A stretch of DNA of 64,000 nt from Dermanyssus gallinae (GCA_003439945.1 QVRM01002491.1:496001-560000); one strand, 5' to 3'; positions 35,561-48,126 are shown, numbered from the stretch's first letter. Notes: generated by a model from the sequence alone, not told the origin. Numbers and translations are program-made.

Positions 35561-36665
35561 ACGAATTTTGTTCGTTGGCGTTCAATGCAATGGGATGCCC
35601 CGGTGCTCTTACACGTGCGTTGGTTCAGCGTGCACACAAAACACATTTTTTAATTACATTATTCGCTATCAGATATACAGATGACGTGGAAATGTTCGCG
35701 AGAGCGACACTGACTAACAAAAGTATGATTTAAAAATCGTTGCAGACCTGAGCAGGCTCACTTGAACATAAGCTTTCTCTGAGTAAATACGCCGTACTGG
35801 GATCGTATCAATGTATGTAACAGAAATATTATCGGTGCCTAAGCACTAATACGCCAGATTATATTAGAAAACCTAGGAGTGACGACGTTCATCACGAAAA
35901 GCCGGATCACCTACCCATGAAAGCTACATGGTGCTGATAATCGAACGTATACGTATCGTAAGGTCGTCTACTTATATCATAACAACGGCTACAGCTGCTC
36001 TCGCCACGAAGACTACCGTTAGATATACAAAATCTGCTATTGCTGGCGCATTAAGGGAGCCCTTAGGAAGCGTTGCGATGGCTAGCCCGGTCTGGCTGGC
36101 TCTTTCGGAAGGCCCTCACGAGCCCGGACTCCCTTTTACAGCAAACGTGCGTCGTGAGCTTCAAGCAACACCGGAGTGCGCAGCTCTTGTCTCGCCCACA
36201 CCCTCCTTAGGGAGATGTATTGCGGCTGCTATGTAGTTGTTGTTGTTGTGACTGCTGGTGTCGTGCTGTCGTCGTTGTTGTTGTTGTTGTTGGTACCTGA
36301 ACTTTGTCCTAGTTTGCTAAGACCGTTGCGTATCTAGCTCTCGCTACCTGTCTGACTGCCATAGTGCCTGTCAAACTCTCGGAGGAGGGGCGAACAACTC
36401 CAAGCCGGCAAAGGAGACTGTGCCGGAGGAGGGTCCGGTCAATGTGACACTACTACTACGACTCGAGCTATTACAGCACAATTTGTCAATTACTCTTGAG
36501 TTTCAATGACCGGTTTGCCGTCGATGCAAACGAATAGCACACGACGCAAGCCTGGCATGCGTATGCACAGTCCTACCTGGACCGGCAGTGGCAACACCAA
36601 CAGAAGTAGCAGTGCTAGTTAGATAGAGAAAGTAAACGAAGAAACATATGCTACTGTTCTTTGGC

Positions 36666-36732
<67 letters not shown>

Positions 36733-37890
36733 CTCTCGTTAGATTCGTTTCTCTTGTGTCCATATACATATATAACACATGAGACATGATTAAAGTTTTC
36801 AGCGGTCTTCCGCTATCGAACGTTTAACGTCTAATTATTTGGTCAGCAGCCTGTCATGTGTGTCCGATCGAGAGAGATGGTAGCAAACAATGTTCATCCC
36901 ACATTGACTTGTCACGGTTATCGTCAACCTGAAGCTTCACTGTGAAAGCCGCTGACCTAACTCGTCGGTGGCGAGATGTTACGGCCGGCTTCTACGGCTA
37001 ATCTTTATAATAGTGGAACTCTTTATAATAAGATTTTTTTCCAGGTGGAAATGTTTTTTAGCAGTGACAGTGAAATTACACTTGTTAATAAAAATATTGG
37101 CTTGCCAAAAAAGAGCGTTTTTTAATAAACGTACTGGCCTATTTGGAAGAAAATGCAGGGATTGGAACAGCATAGAGCGTAGAGAGCGGAAGCAAAAGTC
37201 CTTTTGAGAAAAGTTTGCAAACATTGACAGCATTGGAAGTTTGCCGTATAGTAATAAAATACAAGAAAAAAGCAAATTTTATGGAAATTATTATAGTACT
37301 AAATTAATGGTAATTCGATCCATGGTTGCGAAGAAATCAATGTTTAAGAGTGGAAATGCCGGAAGTAAGAGTAATAGACTCGCAGACTCGCTTCGGCTAA
37401 TGATGGTATAAATATATATTTAATTTTTTTGCAAAGTAGGACTAACTCACTTGTGGATGGCGCCATCCTTGTTAAATGTAATAACAAAAATAACAATTAC
37501 AGGTGGTAAATTGTAGTAATTGTATTAAATAGTCACCTGTAACTGCGTCCACTCTTTTTGCCAGACCACGAACAAAATTTGCCGTGCCCATGAGACTCCA
37601 AAGACATTTCCACGTTATTCGGGTTATTATGCATTCACTTTTAAGGCTCCAGTTGTTCCTAATGTAAAGTATGTTCAGATATTAACAAGCAGATACGACT
37701 GGAGTACCAGTACACGCTTATGTAAATGACTGGGGTCACATTTAAGCCAGGGCTCATTTTTAAATATTTTTTGGTTAGGGTTTTTTATCGATCTAGTTCT
37801 CGTTATGCACATGTGTGCATGTTTTCGTTCCTGCTCGTCCTGACGTCGAAATGCAAGCCCTCTGGGCAAGCTCACATCGACAACCACGGG
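35561..37890. other. No recognised gene; triplet-rich patch
   Basis: The frame at 35928-36236 is Ala-rich in a GC-richer patch that ends in GTT/GTC triplet runs (36236-36292). The only clear feature is the (ATT)n array listed next. Frames at 36968-37275 have no recognisable motif. Confidence 0.35.
36668..36732. repeat. (ATT)n microsatellite
   Basis: About 21 perfect TAT/ATT triplets, the only long trinucleotide array in the window. Confidence 0.97.
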
Positions 37891-37897
37891 GTCGATT

Positions 37898-37966
37898 AGC
37901 CAAATTTTGCAGAGAACAAAACTGTGCCCTACAGCCAAATCTTGCAGAGAACAAAACTGAGCCCTA
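37898..37966. repeat. 35-bp tandem duplication
   Basis: Two adjacent copies starting AGCCAAAT and containing TTGCAGAGAACAAAACTG, differing at a few positions. Confidence 0.9.
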
Positions 37967-38064
37967 TAGACCAGTTACTTGCAAGGGTTCTCATCATATT
38001 ATCTTGGTTGCTCTTCGCTTCGACTTAGATCGTCGTGCTGTCACCCATGCGGTTTTCGTTCGTT

Positions 38065-38225
38065 CTCAGAACACAAAGAATGAGAGAGAAAGAAAGATAC
38101 GTCACGGCACTTATGTCAAAAAAGCTCATCCGCGTCTATTCACCCGTGAAATGGGCTTCAACAGTGTAAGGTTTCAGCGAAGTGCATTACGACTTAGTAG
38201 TAGTCATTGCAAGAGTGAGTTTGTG
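38065..38225. repeat. Unidentified dispersed repeat, copy 2
   Basis: Counterpart of 27620-27790, same orientation. Confidence 0.6.
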
Positions 38226-38377
38226 CGTTTAAATACATTGCAAGCCATTGAGCTAAGTAGCTATGAGGTCCCAAAACGAAATAAATTGCAAAATAATGCC
38301 TACCATCTACTAGCTCTATTTGTTGTCTAGCTTTGTTGATCGAATTTTATTTAAGCAATGCTGGTTGATATTAGAGG

Positions 38378-38470
38378 ATAACCCATACCGCTGAGAGTCA
38401 GCGGCCATGCTCCCATAAAGATTGTTGAAGTAACCCTAGATATCTCAAAATGTTCGGCCTTCGATGTATT
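38378..38470. repeat. Second unidentified dispersed repeat (pair with 54723-54825)
   Basis: Shares ordered blocks such as GCTGAGAG, CCAGTG/TCAGCG and AACATGTTCG/AAAATGTTCG with 54723-54825 in the same orientation. The similarity is patchy and the element is unidentified. Confidence 0.4.
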
Positions 38471-39739
38471 GAAAATGTACCTCACTGCTAGTTCCAAGCT
38501 CGTAGTAGACAGAGAATGGTCTAGAATTAAAAGCAAACTCTTTAAAAAAATGTAATCTAGCTCGTCGGTGACTTTGGATTTTTTAGAATTAGCATTCCAC
38601 CAGTTTCTACTCTGATCGCAGATAAAGCGTGTCTACCGAATTTATCTCTAGCTATATCTACCAGGAAATTTGATTTAGTCTGCAGCCACTAAGGAAAAAG
38701 AAGAGCGCGAGAGAGGGGGAAAGGAGAGACAAAAACAATCATTTTTGTCCTAAAAAACCACACTTATCAAACATGGACAGTGTAAGGTGAACATGTCTGG
38801 TAGCCAAGCGGACACTCGGCTAAGTCTTTAATAGAATGAAATAATCTGAAGAGACACTACACAAACCGAAGGGCATTCCATGTCAACCTATCCTCAACGT
38901 CACACCGGATCACGCGCTCTGGAAAAACACTAAGCTTAGCGTCGTCTATATTAAAGTCGTGACGATGTACTGCCAGACAATTCCGAACCGAGGGGGGGGG
39001 TGCGGGGGGGTTAGTGGGTATTACACGCGGATAGGATGGAGTTCAATACTCTCCGCCGGTGTCGAGTTCCAGACTACACGCCAACAACTTCGGCGGGTGT
39101 GCGTATATGCATTTATCACCCCCATAAAAAATAAAGTAGGGCAAATCTAACAAGAGGGATTTTGGAACAACTGTCATCTGGTAAAAAATGCGTTGTCTTA
39201 GACAGCGCGCGGAAAACAGTGAACTTGGGCTCCGGGCCGCGAACCAGACTACATATTATAGCGCACATTCTCAGCTACTGCCGTGCTTCGAAACATCTAA
39301 TTAGCATCATATCCATTGTTGCGTGGCAAGTTCGCCACAATCGCATCCATGCGCGTTGTTCTCTTGGATGTGATGTGTACTGCTGTGTGTGTATTGATAC
39401 GGTTCAGACAGATATTTATGAAATGTATATTATTAGGACTTAACAGAAATATTTTCTGTCAACGTTTTCATGTCCCCGATTAGTGTAGTTTATAGTCACT
39501 CTCTGGTCGTCCCAGAGGTGGCGTATCTGTTTTTGGGAACATAAACCTGTCGTATGCAGGGAATAATGTCCTTTCGGTACTTAGTTTTATTGATTTTCAT
39601 CATATAGCAGTGCAAACTCAGAAAGCAGTGACAGTACTGAGCTTCGTTGGCGTTGGACAGTTCGTAACGTTGGCTGGAGATCGACTGGAGCAAAACCCTC
39701 GAGTGGACGAATCTCTACTTATTATACAGATGCTGACCT

Positions 39740-39872
39740 TGTTAGACTGCTTTCGCATTGCTTCGTAAGAGGGACCTCAAAATTACCAATGTGCAACGGT
39801 GGGGCTGGAACCCGTGCACCTATGTGTCTCCTTCGGACGCGTGGCGCACGTGATTGCACCACGCCACCACAC
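39740..39872 (-). mobile_element. tRNA-derived SINE, family B copy 1
   Basis: Minus-strand head with GTGGCGTGGTG (A-box region) and GGGTTCCAGCCCCACC (B-box region), followed by GTTGCACATTGGTA, a TGAGGTCCCTCT stretch and GCAATGCGAAAGCAGT. The same order occurs at 43403-43560. Confidence 0.65.
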
Positions 39873-40478
39873 CTGCAGCGCGCTAATTGGCCAGATGACT
39901 TGGTAACATTCAGTAGAATTCGTACTTGCCTGCAGGCTGTGCTTTGCACATTTGATACATCAATTAAACAAGTATATGTTTAGCCATCGCTGTTAGTGTT
40001 AGTGCAAGCACTTAACTGGCAGTGGAGTCTCATCGCTTAGAGATTTAAAGAATCATTTTACGTCGAAAGAGCGAAACGCCGACGAAACTTACGCCGCAGC
40101 CTTTGCTTGCGTGACTACCTCCATGTTGATGAATTACATAAATCTAAAAAATGGTCCCAGGCGACCTGCTACAAGAATTGCGTGCCGGCAGAACGCACGT
40201 AGGGCGTTCACGTGGGACGTTTTAATCCCGCAGATGTTTTCTTACCACCGAGTTCCTTGATGCTATGTACTCACTGTGTTTTAAACGATAGCTCAAATTA
40301 CCGTTCTGTATGTGCGCGCATATATGCTGTCACGTCAACGAGAACACACACAATCAGGCCGATCAAAACAAAGAGCCCCAAATTAATTGTTGCTGTTTTT
40401 GTAACTGTTGTTTCTGCTAGGTCCGCTGTTATATATTAGTGCTCGGTGCTGTGGTAGTTGAGACAACCTTACCGAGTG

Positions 40479-40482
<4 letters not shown>

Positions 40483-40522
<40 letters not shown>
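40483..40522. repeat. (AT)n microsatellite
   Basis: About 20 AT units. Confidence 0.95.
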
Positions 40523-40526
<4 letters not shown>

Positions 40527-40784
40527 TTTTTTGATAAGAGCCAAACGGCAGCTCGATTAGAGTTTATAAATTCCATCTGTTCTTAATGGGGTCAATTTTT
40601 CAGATAATGGCTAAGCCTGGCGATAAAATAAATAGATTAGATTCTAACATTGCCGGCAGTAAAAAGAACAAATGCGTATTTTGCAAGAGTTGCAACTGAA
40701 GACTGGCTCACGCCAATATCTGTTTGAAGAGTGTTCGGTATCATGAATGAATACATCTGTCGTGCACGGAATTTACCATGAAAA

Positions 40785-40819
40785 GTCTCAAGGATAGCAC
40801 ACATCGCTATCCTTGAGAC
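40785..40819. repeat. Perfect 14-bp hairpin
   Basis: GTCTCAAGGATAGC (40785-40798) and its exact reverse complement (40806-40819) around a 7-nt loop. No T run or tRNA follows; function unknown. Confidence 0.9.
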
Positions 40820-41553
40820 ACATAACGTTCACAGTTAGCTGTAATTAGTGTGAACTACAATCCAACATGCGTACCACTGTGAAGGTCATGGTTTCAGCTG
40901 ACGGAAATGCGGATGGATGCACGAGAAATTCAAGTGTGGCGCTACTTCATTAGGTGCTCAAAAGGATTACTTCTCTCAGGACCTCAAAAGGTATCGTAAA
41001 TGTCGAGAGAGAGAACATCCGCGGAGATGTAAAAATGCAATGTCAAATAAACTAAAAGCTGTTCAGAAATAGAAAACATTAGAAATTGGTCCAGAAACCA
41101 ATCGGAGTCTCGCGTTAGCTGTGCAAACAATTTATATAGAAGAAATTTGCTCCCTAAAGGGGGAACATCACGAGCCCCGATGGCTGGTCGTGATTCGCGA
41201 CAGATCTTACGGACTAAGATCGGTATCAGAGGTCCACAACGCATCAATAATCCACACAGTGTTGTTGTAAAAACCGTTAACTTGGGGTTGGATGAAACTG
41301 CGGAAGATGGGCCTATCCTTAGGCTATTGACGGTTTGAACACCTATCGCGTACGAGGAGGATACACGTATCCAATATGTGTACCAGTTTGACAGCTGAAC
41401 AACTTTACAACATCTAAGGACACATGGACATGTCTACCCTGTAACCGTCAGTCCAAACAAGTGACACGTCAGATGGCATCCTTTGCTACGTATTTATGAA
41501 GTATGGTATGCATCATCATTAATGCACAGTCTGCGTCAGAAAGCGTCACAGGG

Positions 41554-41594
41554 CGCCTTCTAGAGAGTGGTCCGTTCGCCTTCTAGAGAGTGGT
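41554..41594. repeat. 23-bp period local duplication
   Basis: CGCCTTCTAGAGAGTGGT is present at 41554-41571 and at 41577-41594. Confidence 0.9.
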
Positions 41595-42198
41595 TCACAA
41601 ATTTAATCTGTTGAGAACACGTTTCAAACGTTGTGATTGAGCCACGTAGAGAGCAAGCTGTTTGAATTGAAAGACTATTTGACTGGATGACATTTAAAAG
41701 CCTTAGGATAACGCTGATTTTAAGCTTAAGTCTATCAAAGATCAAAACCGCAATTAATTAATCTTGCTGAGGTTTACAGCTTTAAAGGTGTTTATACTTA
41801 ACTTTTTGAAGGGTAGCGCGCAGGCTATACGAAAACTAAGTTTTCTATTCACAAATATTATACAGTTTTCGCTATTCTAAGCCAACCTAAGTCGTTTGTT
41901 AAGCTGATTGCAAGTTCATTAGCTTGTTCGTCTGAGCTATATAAACTAGCGTATCTTAGTTATGCGTCGAGTTAGGGGGGTAAAATGCTTTACACATGCT
42001 TACAAGACCGTCAAATGCATACACCTACCCTAAACGCAGCGGAAAGGTTACAGTTCTAGACCATATTTTTAACTACGCATGCCTTATTGCAAAAAGGTAT
42101 TGCCTTAGGCAGATTGTCTGTGGCAGATAGGTGCGCTTTTGATTGCATGTGATTTTTCCAGATGCAGGCGATTGGCCATACGGTATTTTTCTACGTCG

Positions 42199-42233
42199 AG
42201 GCTACCTCCTCTGCTTCACTGAGGAGGTAGCCT
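42199..42233. repeat. Perfect 13-bp hairpin
   Basis: AGGCTACCTCCTC (42199-42211) and its reverse complement (42221-42233) with a 9-nt loop. Confidence 0.9.
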
Positions 42234-42539
42234 TTGTAATGCTGCCAACATGACAACTTTAGGTACTTAGGGTGGTTATTGCACTACTACATGAATGCGG
42301 CCATTCCAGCTCTCCTGTTAGCGTATAGCAAGAGGTCACGTGATTCAATCTATAAGGCGTATAAGAGATAAATCGTACGTTCCCAAAGCGGAGCCGACCG
42401 ACGGTCCAAGCTTATATATATATATCAACTATGAGCTGCAAGCCTTGCTTGCTAGTCGACTCGAACAAAACCAAGGATGGTTGAAACAACTAGCTAGGCC
42501 AATGGATAGCTGGTCAGTCGTGCGTAGACGAGGTACTCA

Positions 42540-43290
42540 GCTCAGCGATGCCTCTCATTCGTATCGGCACGCACCCCCCGTTCAATAGACGTGCAGCATA
42601 AGAACAATAGTAAACAGATAATATGAGACGCTGCCCGCCATCGAGGCCCTCTCCCCTCCGCCTCATTGTCATTTGCTGCTGTTGTTGTGGTTGCTAGTAT
42701 TGTCGTTGTGGTGTTGCCGTTTTGGCTACCTGGGGCCGGACGGCAGCGACCGTCGGACACGCTTTGCTCGGCGGGCGTTGACTCGGCTCTGGCACCGCGG
42801 TGTCACGTATGGACGCTAGCGTGCCCCGTGGAACGGTACCATGATTTACAATGATCACAACGAGCAGCAGGAGGAGTACGACGACGACGTCGGGGAAGAC
42901 AACGATGAGCGTCGCGACGTAAATTCGACCAGCCCGGCCAAGAAACGCGCGACACACCGAGCGAACGTATGGAGAAAGATAATAGACGGCATGAGGGTAT
43001 AAGCCAAACAAACAGCGGGACGACACCCGATATTCTTCCCTTAGAGCGCTTGGACACCGACGTGACCGCGAATTTGCAAGGTGGTAATGATGGTGATCGT
43101 GGTGGTAGTAGCGGTGGTAGTTCTGCTGCTGGTGCTACTTACGTTCTTACTGCTTTTACGAACCGAACAGTTGAATCAGCAGCAGCAGCAGCGGCGGCAG
43201 AAGCAGCAGCAGTAGCAGAAAACATTACTGTCAATGCAAGGCTGGTTGGCTGGTGGCTCTCTCTGTGTTTCTGACTGACTATATATCTAT
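42540..43290 (+). promoter_or_regulatory. GC/CpG-richer patch, candidate gene 5' end
   Basis: This block is clearly richer in CpG and GC than its AT-rich surroundings. It has GTTGTTGTG repeats upstream, a good start codon at 42841, and GGTGGTAGT and GCAGCAGCG triplet repeats downstream (43085-43215). Such patches often mark promoters, 5' UTRs and first exons in arthropods. No TATA or initiator is asserted. Confidence 0.3.
42841..42996 (+). CDS. Candidate first coding exon, acidic protein
   Basis: The ATG at 42841 lies in a strong context (GGTACCATGA), with an in-frame stop (TAG) 21 nt upstream, so the N-terminus is defined. The 52 codons encode an acidic, polar segment (HNEQQEEYDDDVGEDNDERR) and then a basic one (SPAKKRATHRANVWRKIIDG), a pattern common in nuclear or regulatory proteins. 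The frame closes at TAA 43000, but AGG|GTATAAG at 42996/42997 could be a donor. A different downstream frame (42969-43274) is Gly/Ser/Ala-rich from triplet repeats. I do not recognise the protein. Confidence 0.33.
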
Positions 43291-43402
43291 CCCTCGCAAG
43301 GCAAGCGTAGCGTATGCTGTGCTTAGTTCAATCTAGCCGCCAGAGTTGCTAGTGGCCAGTACACTTGCGTGCTCGTTCGTGCTACCTTATGCTTCGTCGA
43401 GC

Positions 43403-43560
43403 CTGGTGGCGTGGTGGCTAAAGTCTGCACCTCGCAACCGATAGGTACGCGGTTCGGGCCCCACCGTTGCACATTTGTATTTATGGGGGTCCGTCTATGA
43501 AACAATGTGAAAAACAGTTCTGTGGACGTTAAATCTTGGCTGAGGGTCAGCCTGAAAACT
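43403..43560 (+). mobile_element. tRNA-derived SINE, family B copy 2
   Basis: Head CTGGTGGCGTGGTGGC with A-box region and GCGGTTCGGGCCCCACC B-box region, then CGTTGCACATTTGTATTTAT, GGGGGTCCGTCT and AACAATGTGAAAAACAGTTC. It is better preserved than the copy at 39740-39872 and in the opposite orientation. Confidence 0.7.
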
Positions 43561-46500
43561 TTACCTTATGCCTCACTTTATCATTGACCACATCACGCCA
43601 ACTGCTGCTGCTCCTGCTGTTGCTGACGTTGTATAAACATATATTGCTCATTATTTGTGTCTTGTTTACCTCAAGATTTTGTTTGGTAGCTGCGTTATTG
43701 TTATTGTTGTTTATTTCCAGTTTGTGCATCTGTCGTTATTGCTGTCGAGACTACCGACCGATTGATTACTGTCCTTTGTGCAGTTTTGCTATGTCACTTG
43801 GTTAAGGTGGTGGTTGTTGTTGCCATACCATGTGGTTGTTGCTAATATATTTTTATTAGCATGCGTGCATGTGTCTTATTAGTTCCACGAATAGAAAACT
43901 ACGACGACATGCGGTACTGCTACAATAGATACATTTTTCAGACACAAATTTAAATGATGGCGATTTGCGTTTTTTTGACTCTGACAAAAACGAGTGCCAT
44001 TATGTTAGAACTATTCTTGATTCAAGTTAGACCAGTGAACTTATAGTTGGTCAATCATTTTTTACCTTCGAAAAAAAAACGTTTTAAATAGAAATGCGAG
44101 TAATGCACTTTGAAAACAGAAATATCCACCTTCGAAACCCAATAGAGGCACGCTCTTAAAGCACAAAAAGTGTCAATGGCCGGCGATCTTCCCAAACCTT
44201 GACAAAATTTTAAATTGCGTGACATGTGCTTATAGTGTACACCAAAGCTGCACCATTCCAAAAGCTGCCAAGGATTGTCAAAATCAAATTACGCGATCAA
44301 ACCAATTTCGTGGTATTGTGCTGTTCAGCTTATTCGTGCGTAGCTTCAAATAACAGATTACCTTGAGATAGACATCATTGTCTTTTAGTAGTGTTTTATT
44401 TACATCAGATCGGCGGCATCATATGAACGATATGACAACGTGCATGCAATGCATCTAAACACACATCATTATTGCTTTTTATAAGTAGGTCAGATTTGGC
44501 TCGGTATACCTTGGAATAAGCAGTGACAATAATACAAATAAATGTTGGAATTAGGCCTAGCTATAGAAATGTGTGCTGCTGTTTGTACTGCACCTTCGAG
44601 GTGTGTGGTAAGATAGCCTTAATTAGACACCTCGCATATGATTCCTCTATATGTGCTGAAATCATCCGACGGGTATGAGATACTCGCAGCCGCAAATATG
44701 TGTACGGTGTGCAGCATTTCGAAGTCAAACGTCGTGCAGAACCCTGACGTTTGCTGCACTTTTTCATTTAGCTCTGAGTTGCAGAAAACACAGGTCCTGC
44801 GTCGGTCGGTGAACTAGACTGTTTGTTAGTCCCATGCAATGAATTCCTGTTAGGATATTGAGCTAATTAAAAAGGCCGGTTACTCTTGCTATATCACAAC
44901 TCATCCGTCTTTCCACGTCTTTGCAAGTCTTTCGCGAAACTAGCATTTATGTAGCGGTATTGTACGATGCTGCTCTTTCTGTGATCAGGTAAGTGGCTTT
45001 CTTGAGAGTGGGATACAGCACAAGATTGTAATAGGTAGTATATTAAAATGGACTACTGTTTTAACTGCTTTAACAGCAATGTAAGAAATGCATATTAGAG
45101 AATACTTACAAGGCTATCGTCCAAATGCTGACCGATGTTCTTGGTTTTGTTCTAAAAGAGAACAAGCGTACTTATCAGACAAAGTGTAGATAGTTTCCAT
45201 AGTAGCTTGGTCCCTTGATAGTGGGAAGTCAAAGCAAGCACTTGCCCAAAAAACGTGATTTTACATTTACCCTGGACCTAACCGATGGTCTTTGGTTTGC
45301 TTAACATTATTGGAGACTGTTCCTGTGTACGTTGTATTTTACAAAAGACCACATGGAAAACGGCGCTGCTAAAGCCTTGTTCCAATTGCGTTAAGGAATC
45401 TTATCATTTTGCTGGTCCGGGACCTCGAAGCAGCATTGATCAGGATTGTCCTCATTTTTACTTGGCGTTTCTATATAAGCGGGCCACTTAATACTTTAGA
45501 TTTCTCTAAAAATCTTTGTAGCTACTGCCGGGTACTGGCATACCTCTAAGGTGCTACCCCTGACATTCTAACAAGAGCTTTTTGAAAATAGCACGTCTGT
45601 TTAAATATTATACAAATGCAGGATACAAGAGTAACAAGCAGGAGCTAATAGTGTTTGTGAGAATTTGCACAAGCTGACACTTTTGCTGAGACTCATTTGT
45701 CGTGAAGATGCAGGTCCGTTTATTATTTTTATAAGATAGTTATGGCTTACCAGCTGTCGTGTTGTTTTAACTAACGATAGTTTGTATATATGCAGGCTCT
45801 TTGTTTCACCCATTCTTACTCGAACGTCATTTTCAACGTGCCAATGATAAGTTGGCTCTATGCCAGCAACGTTGCATGTTGGTCAGCCCAGCGTGCTCAG
45901 CGAGTTGTCGCCTACGAATATTAAAGCTGGTGCGACCGACAAACAGAGAAGGCGCCGAGCCGTGCGGCATATATATGTTAACACAACATGTGGCAATGCA
46001 AAATGTATATAGACAAAGATCAGGTTCGAACCCAAGTCTAACTGGTTGTTTCTGTTGAAACGGGCTCTATATTGTGCAGCTGCTGCTACACTTATCTGCT
46101 AGAAAAAGCACCTATAAGCTCAGTAAGGGGAACGCGATAACGATAGGAATATTAAGACTCTATCATAGTCATCTCAGCCTAGAGCGTGTGACGTAGAGGT
46201 GAAGACCTTGGCGGAAAAGCTTCTGTCTGCCTTAAAAGCTGTTCAGAGGGAGCAAGCAGACCTTGCTGGCGCCGAACTCGTCACTTAAACTGAAGAAAGC
46301 GCGCTTGCCCCCATCAGTCCTGGTCTGGTCTTGTCAAACTCGACGCAGAGATTTCTATCCAAGGTTAGTGCGCGATGCTCGCATTCGTCTTGCCTTACAC
46401 ACTACACGCGTTCGCGCCTGCGAAACAAAGCTGCGTCAGGACTGGAAAAACTGCACGGTATAACTCAGTTGCTAGGCCTAGGCGAACGGGTTTAAATTAT

Positions 46501-46600
46501 TTTATCGAACAGTGCACATATCACTAAAAATACAAACTTAACCATTTTGAATCACAACACGGAGGGATGTATTTTAGTAAAGTTTTATTTTTTTAGTAAA
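43561..46600. other. No recognised gene
   Basis: Includes a Leu-rich low-complexity frame (43536-43805) produced by CTG/TTG triplets and several short frames without recognisable motifs. 46190-46460 has a coding-like composition (EVKTLAEKLLSALKAVQREQ followed by a stop), but no family was recognised. Confidence 0.3.
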
Positions 46601-46663
46601 TGTTGTTGCTATAAATATGTTTTGAAGCCTAAGACAGCTGTTAAGCTTTGGTTTAAAATGTAG

Positions 46664-46870
46664 ATGTTTAGTACGGGCTTTAAGTTGAGTGGTTTACCAC
46701 ATGTTGTTTGTACTCGGTCGTGCAGGCGTCCATCTAACTCTGAAGACAATCTGGCTCGGATACTGATCATGAAGCTGTCAGACGGGGATATGTCTGCTGC
46801 GTCCAACCTTTCACGCTCACCGGATTCTTTTCACCAGAAGCATCCTCCCGCTCTGGCAAACCTGCTGTAG
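46664..46870 (+). pseudogene. Possible LINE pol N-terminal relic
   Basis: The open frame reads SEDNLARILIMKLSDGDMSA, then ASNLSRSPDS and HQKHPPALANLL. K-L-x-[DE]-GD-x-x-x-A and KHPP are seen upstream of the RT in some animal LINEs, possibly the same family as 52678-54075. No RT motif is present, so this is tentative. Confidence 0.35.
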
Positions 46871-47411
46871 CCGGAGCCCCAACCCCAAGAAATTCGTACC
46901 CTGACGCACCATCAAAGTCTAAGAACAATTCTTTGTGGCACTACAGGAGTCGCTGCCACCTAACGTAAGCAATAGAAACATGATTCTTGCCGTCATGCTG
47001 GCCAAACTGCGTAGGGCAGACTTTTGAAGCAAGGTTGTTTGCCTTAGTGAAAAAGAATGTCTCTTTAAGGCCCATTGAATGCGCCCCGTTTTTTTCGCCG
47101 AATCGTTGCACAGATCTGCGTCCACCATCTCTCCCGATGTGCCTTTGACACTTCCGGCCATGCACCGACAATGGTAGGCGGGCAGTTAGGATAACCCTCA
47201 TAGTCTTTAGATAATACGTCAAGGTAGATACGCTTGTATGGAACAACCATGCCATAACAGACTCATTAGCATGACAGATTCCTTAGCCCTCTCTATAGTC
47301 AGTCATGCCGTGGAAATTCAGCAGCTGTATTGGGTACCCTGACCAACTGGCGCCACCAGCGCCCGGACAAGAGACCCTTTACGGCTGATCCTGCAGTGTA
47401 TAACACATTAA

Positions 47412-47732
47412 TGTGAGAGTCGGGATTCATTTATTTGCTATATATGCATTACTACTAGTTGATCTCCTCGTCGTTGTTGATAAAGAACGATGTTCAGCGA
47501 ACACGTTGCAATCCGCACTCTGGCGACGGCACCCGAAGAGGTCGGGTCGCAGAGAAGTACGTGAACGACGTGAGGCGTCGTAGTTGCCGGCAGTGTAGCC
47601 GTTTGAACGGCGATTGGCCGAAGTTGAAGTTTTCGTATTTTTATTAATAAACCTTACGTTGTTGAAAGCCATTTAGTTGTACTCTGTGGGATCCTCTACT
47701 ACGTAGGCCGAAAATAACATTTTCTGCTTACA
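47412..47732 (-). repeat. LTR (3' side of the element)
   Basis: Read on the minus strand it starts TGTAAGCAG and ends CTCTCACA (TG...CA). It follows the integrase tail and a weak purine tract (GAGAAAA). It is the exact inverse of 50351-50671 except for one base. An 81-codon frame inside it is coincidental. Confidence 0.93.
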
Positions 47733-47793
47733 TTTTCTCGGCCAATGCTACCGATAAATTGTCGATGTCCTCATCGAGTGAACTTGTAAACGT

Positions 47794-48126
47794 TTAATAA
47801 TCATTATAATAATAATTTGGTTGTCGTCGACGCCTGGAGCTTCGTCTCGGTTCCGCTATCGCCTCTGCGTCCAACGCTTGACCGCTTCTTGTAGGCCGCG
47901 CTCGCTTCTCCTTGACGGTCGCTGCCTCCCCGGCAGAGTCGCCAGTCGTAACTGCCGGCGAATGAATCGTCGATTGTGGCTCGTCTCCACGATCAGCCGC
48001 GTTCTCAACTTGCTTTTCGCCGGTGTATCCAGCGGAGTCAACGGCAGTATTTGGCGAGTGCTGTGTTGATCTCGCGACGTCGCCATAATCCGAGTTGTCA
48101 TTCGCACTACGCTCGACAATCGGTAA
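47794..48126 (-). pseudogene. Integrase C-terminal tail fragment of the Gypsy-type pol
   Basis: A minus-strand frame different from the preceding pol frame reads SAGEAATVKEKRARPTRSGQ and ends RRSSRRRRQPNYYYNDY plus stop. A low-complexity basic tail just before the 3' LTR is typical of the end of Gypsy integrases. It begins where RT-homologous sequence stops (about 48124), which marks the deletion junction. Confidence 0.55.

Noticed and set aside
36503..36787. Poly-Asn frame on the minus strand
   Set aside because: Produced by the (ATT)n array at 36668-36732; no supporting coding signal outside it.
43536..43805. Leu-rich membrane-like frame
   Set aside because: Hydrophobicity comes from CTG/TTG triplet runs overlapping a SINE; no start context or homologous family.
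46005..46060. B-box-like GGTTCGAACCC near 46025
   Set aside because: The motif is self-complementary and no convincing A-box, stem pairing or second copy was found.
47427..47672. 81-residue frame present identically at 47427-47672 and 50411-50656
   Set aside because: It lies wholly inside the two LTR copies; identity reflects LTR identity, not a conserved gene.
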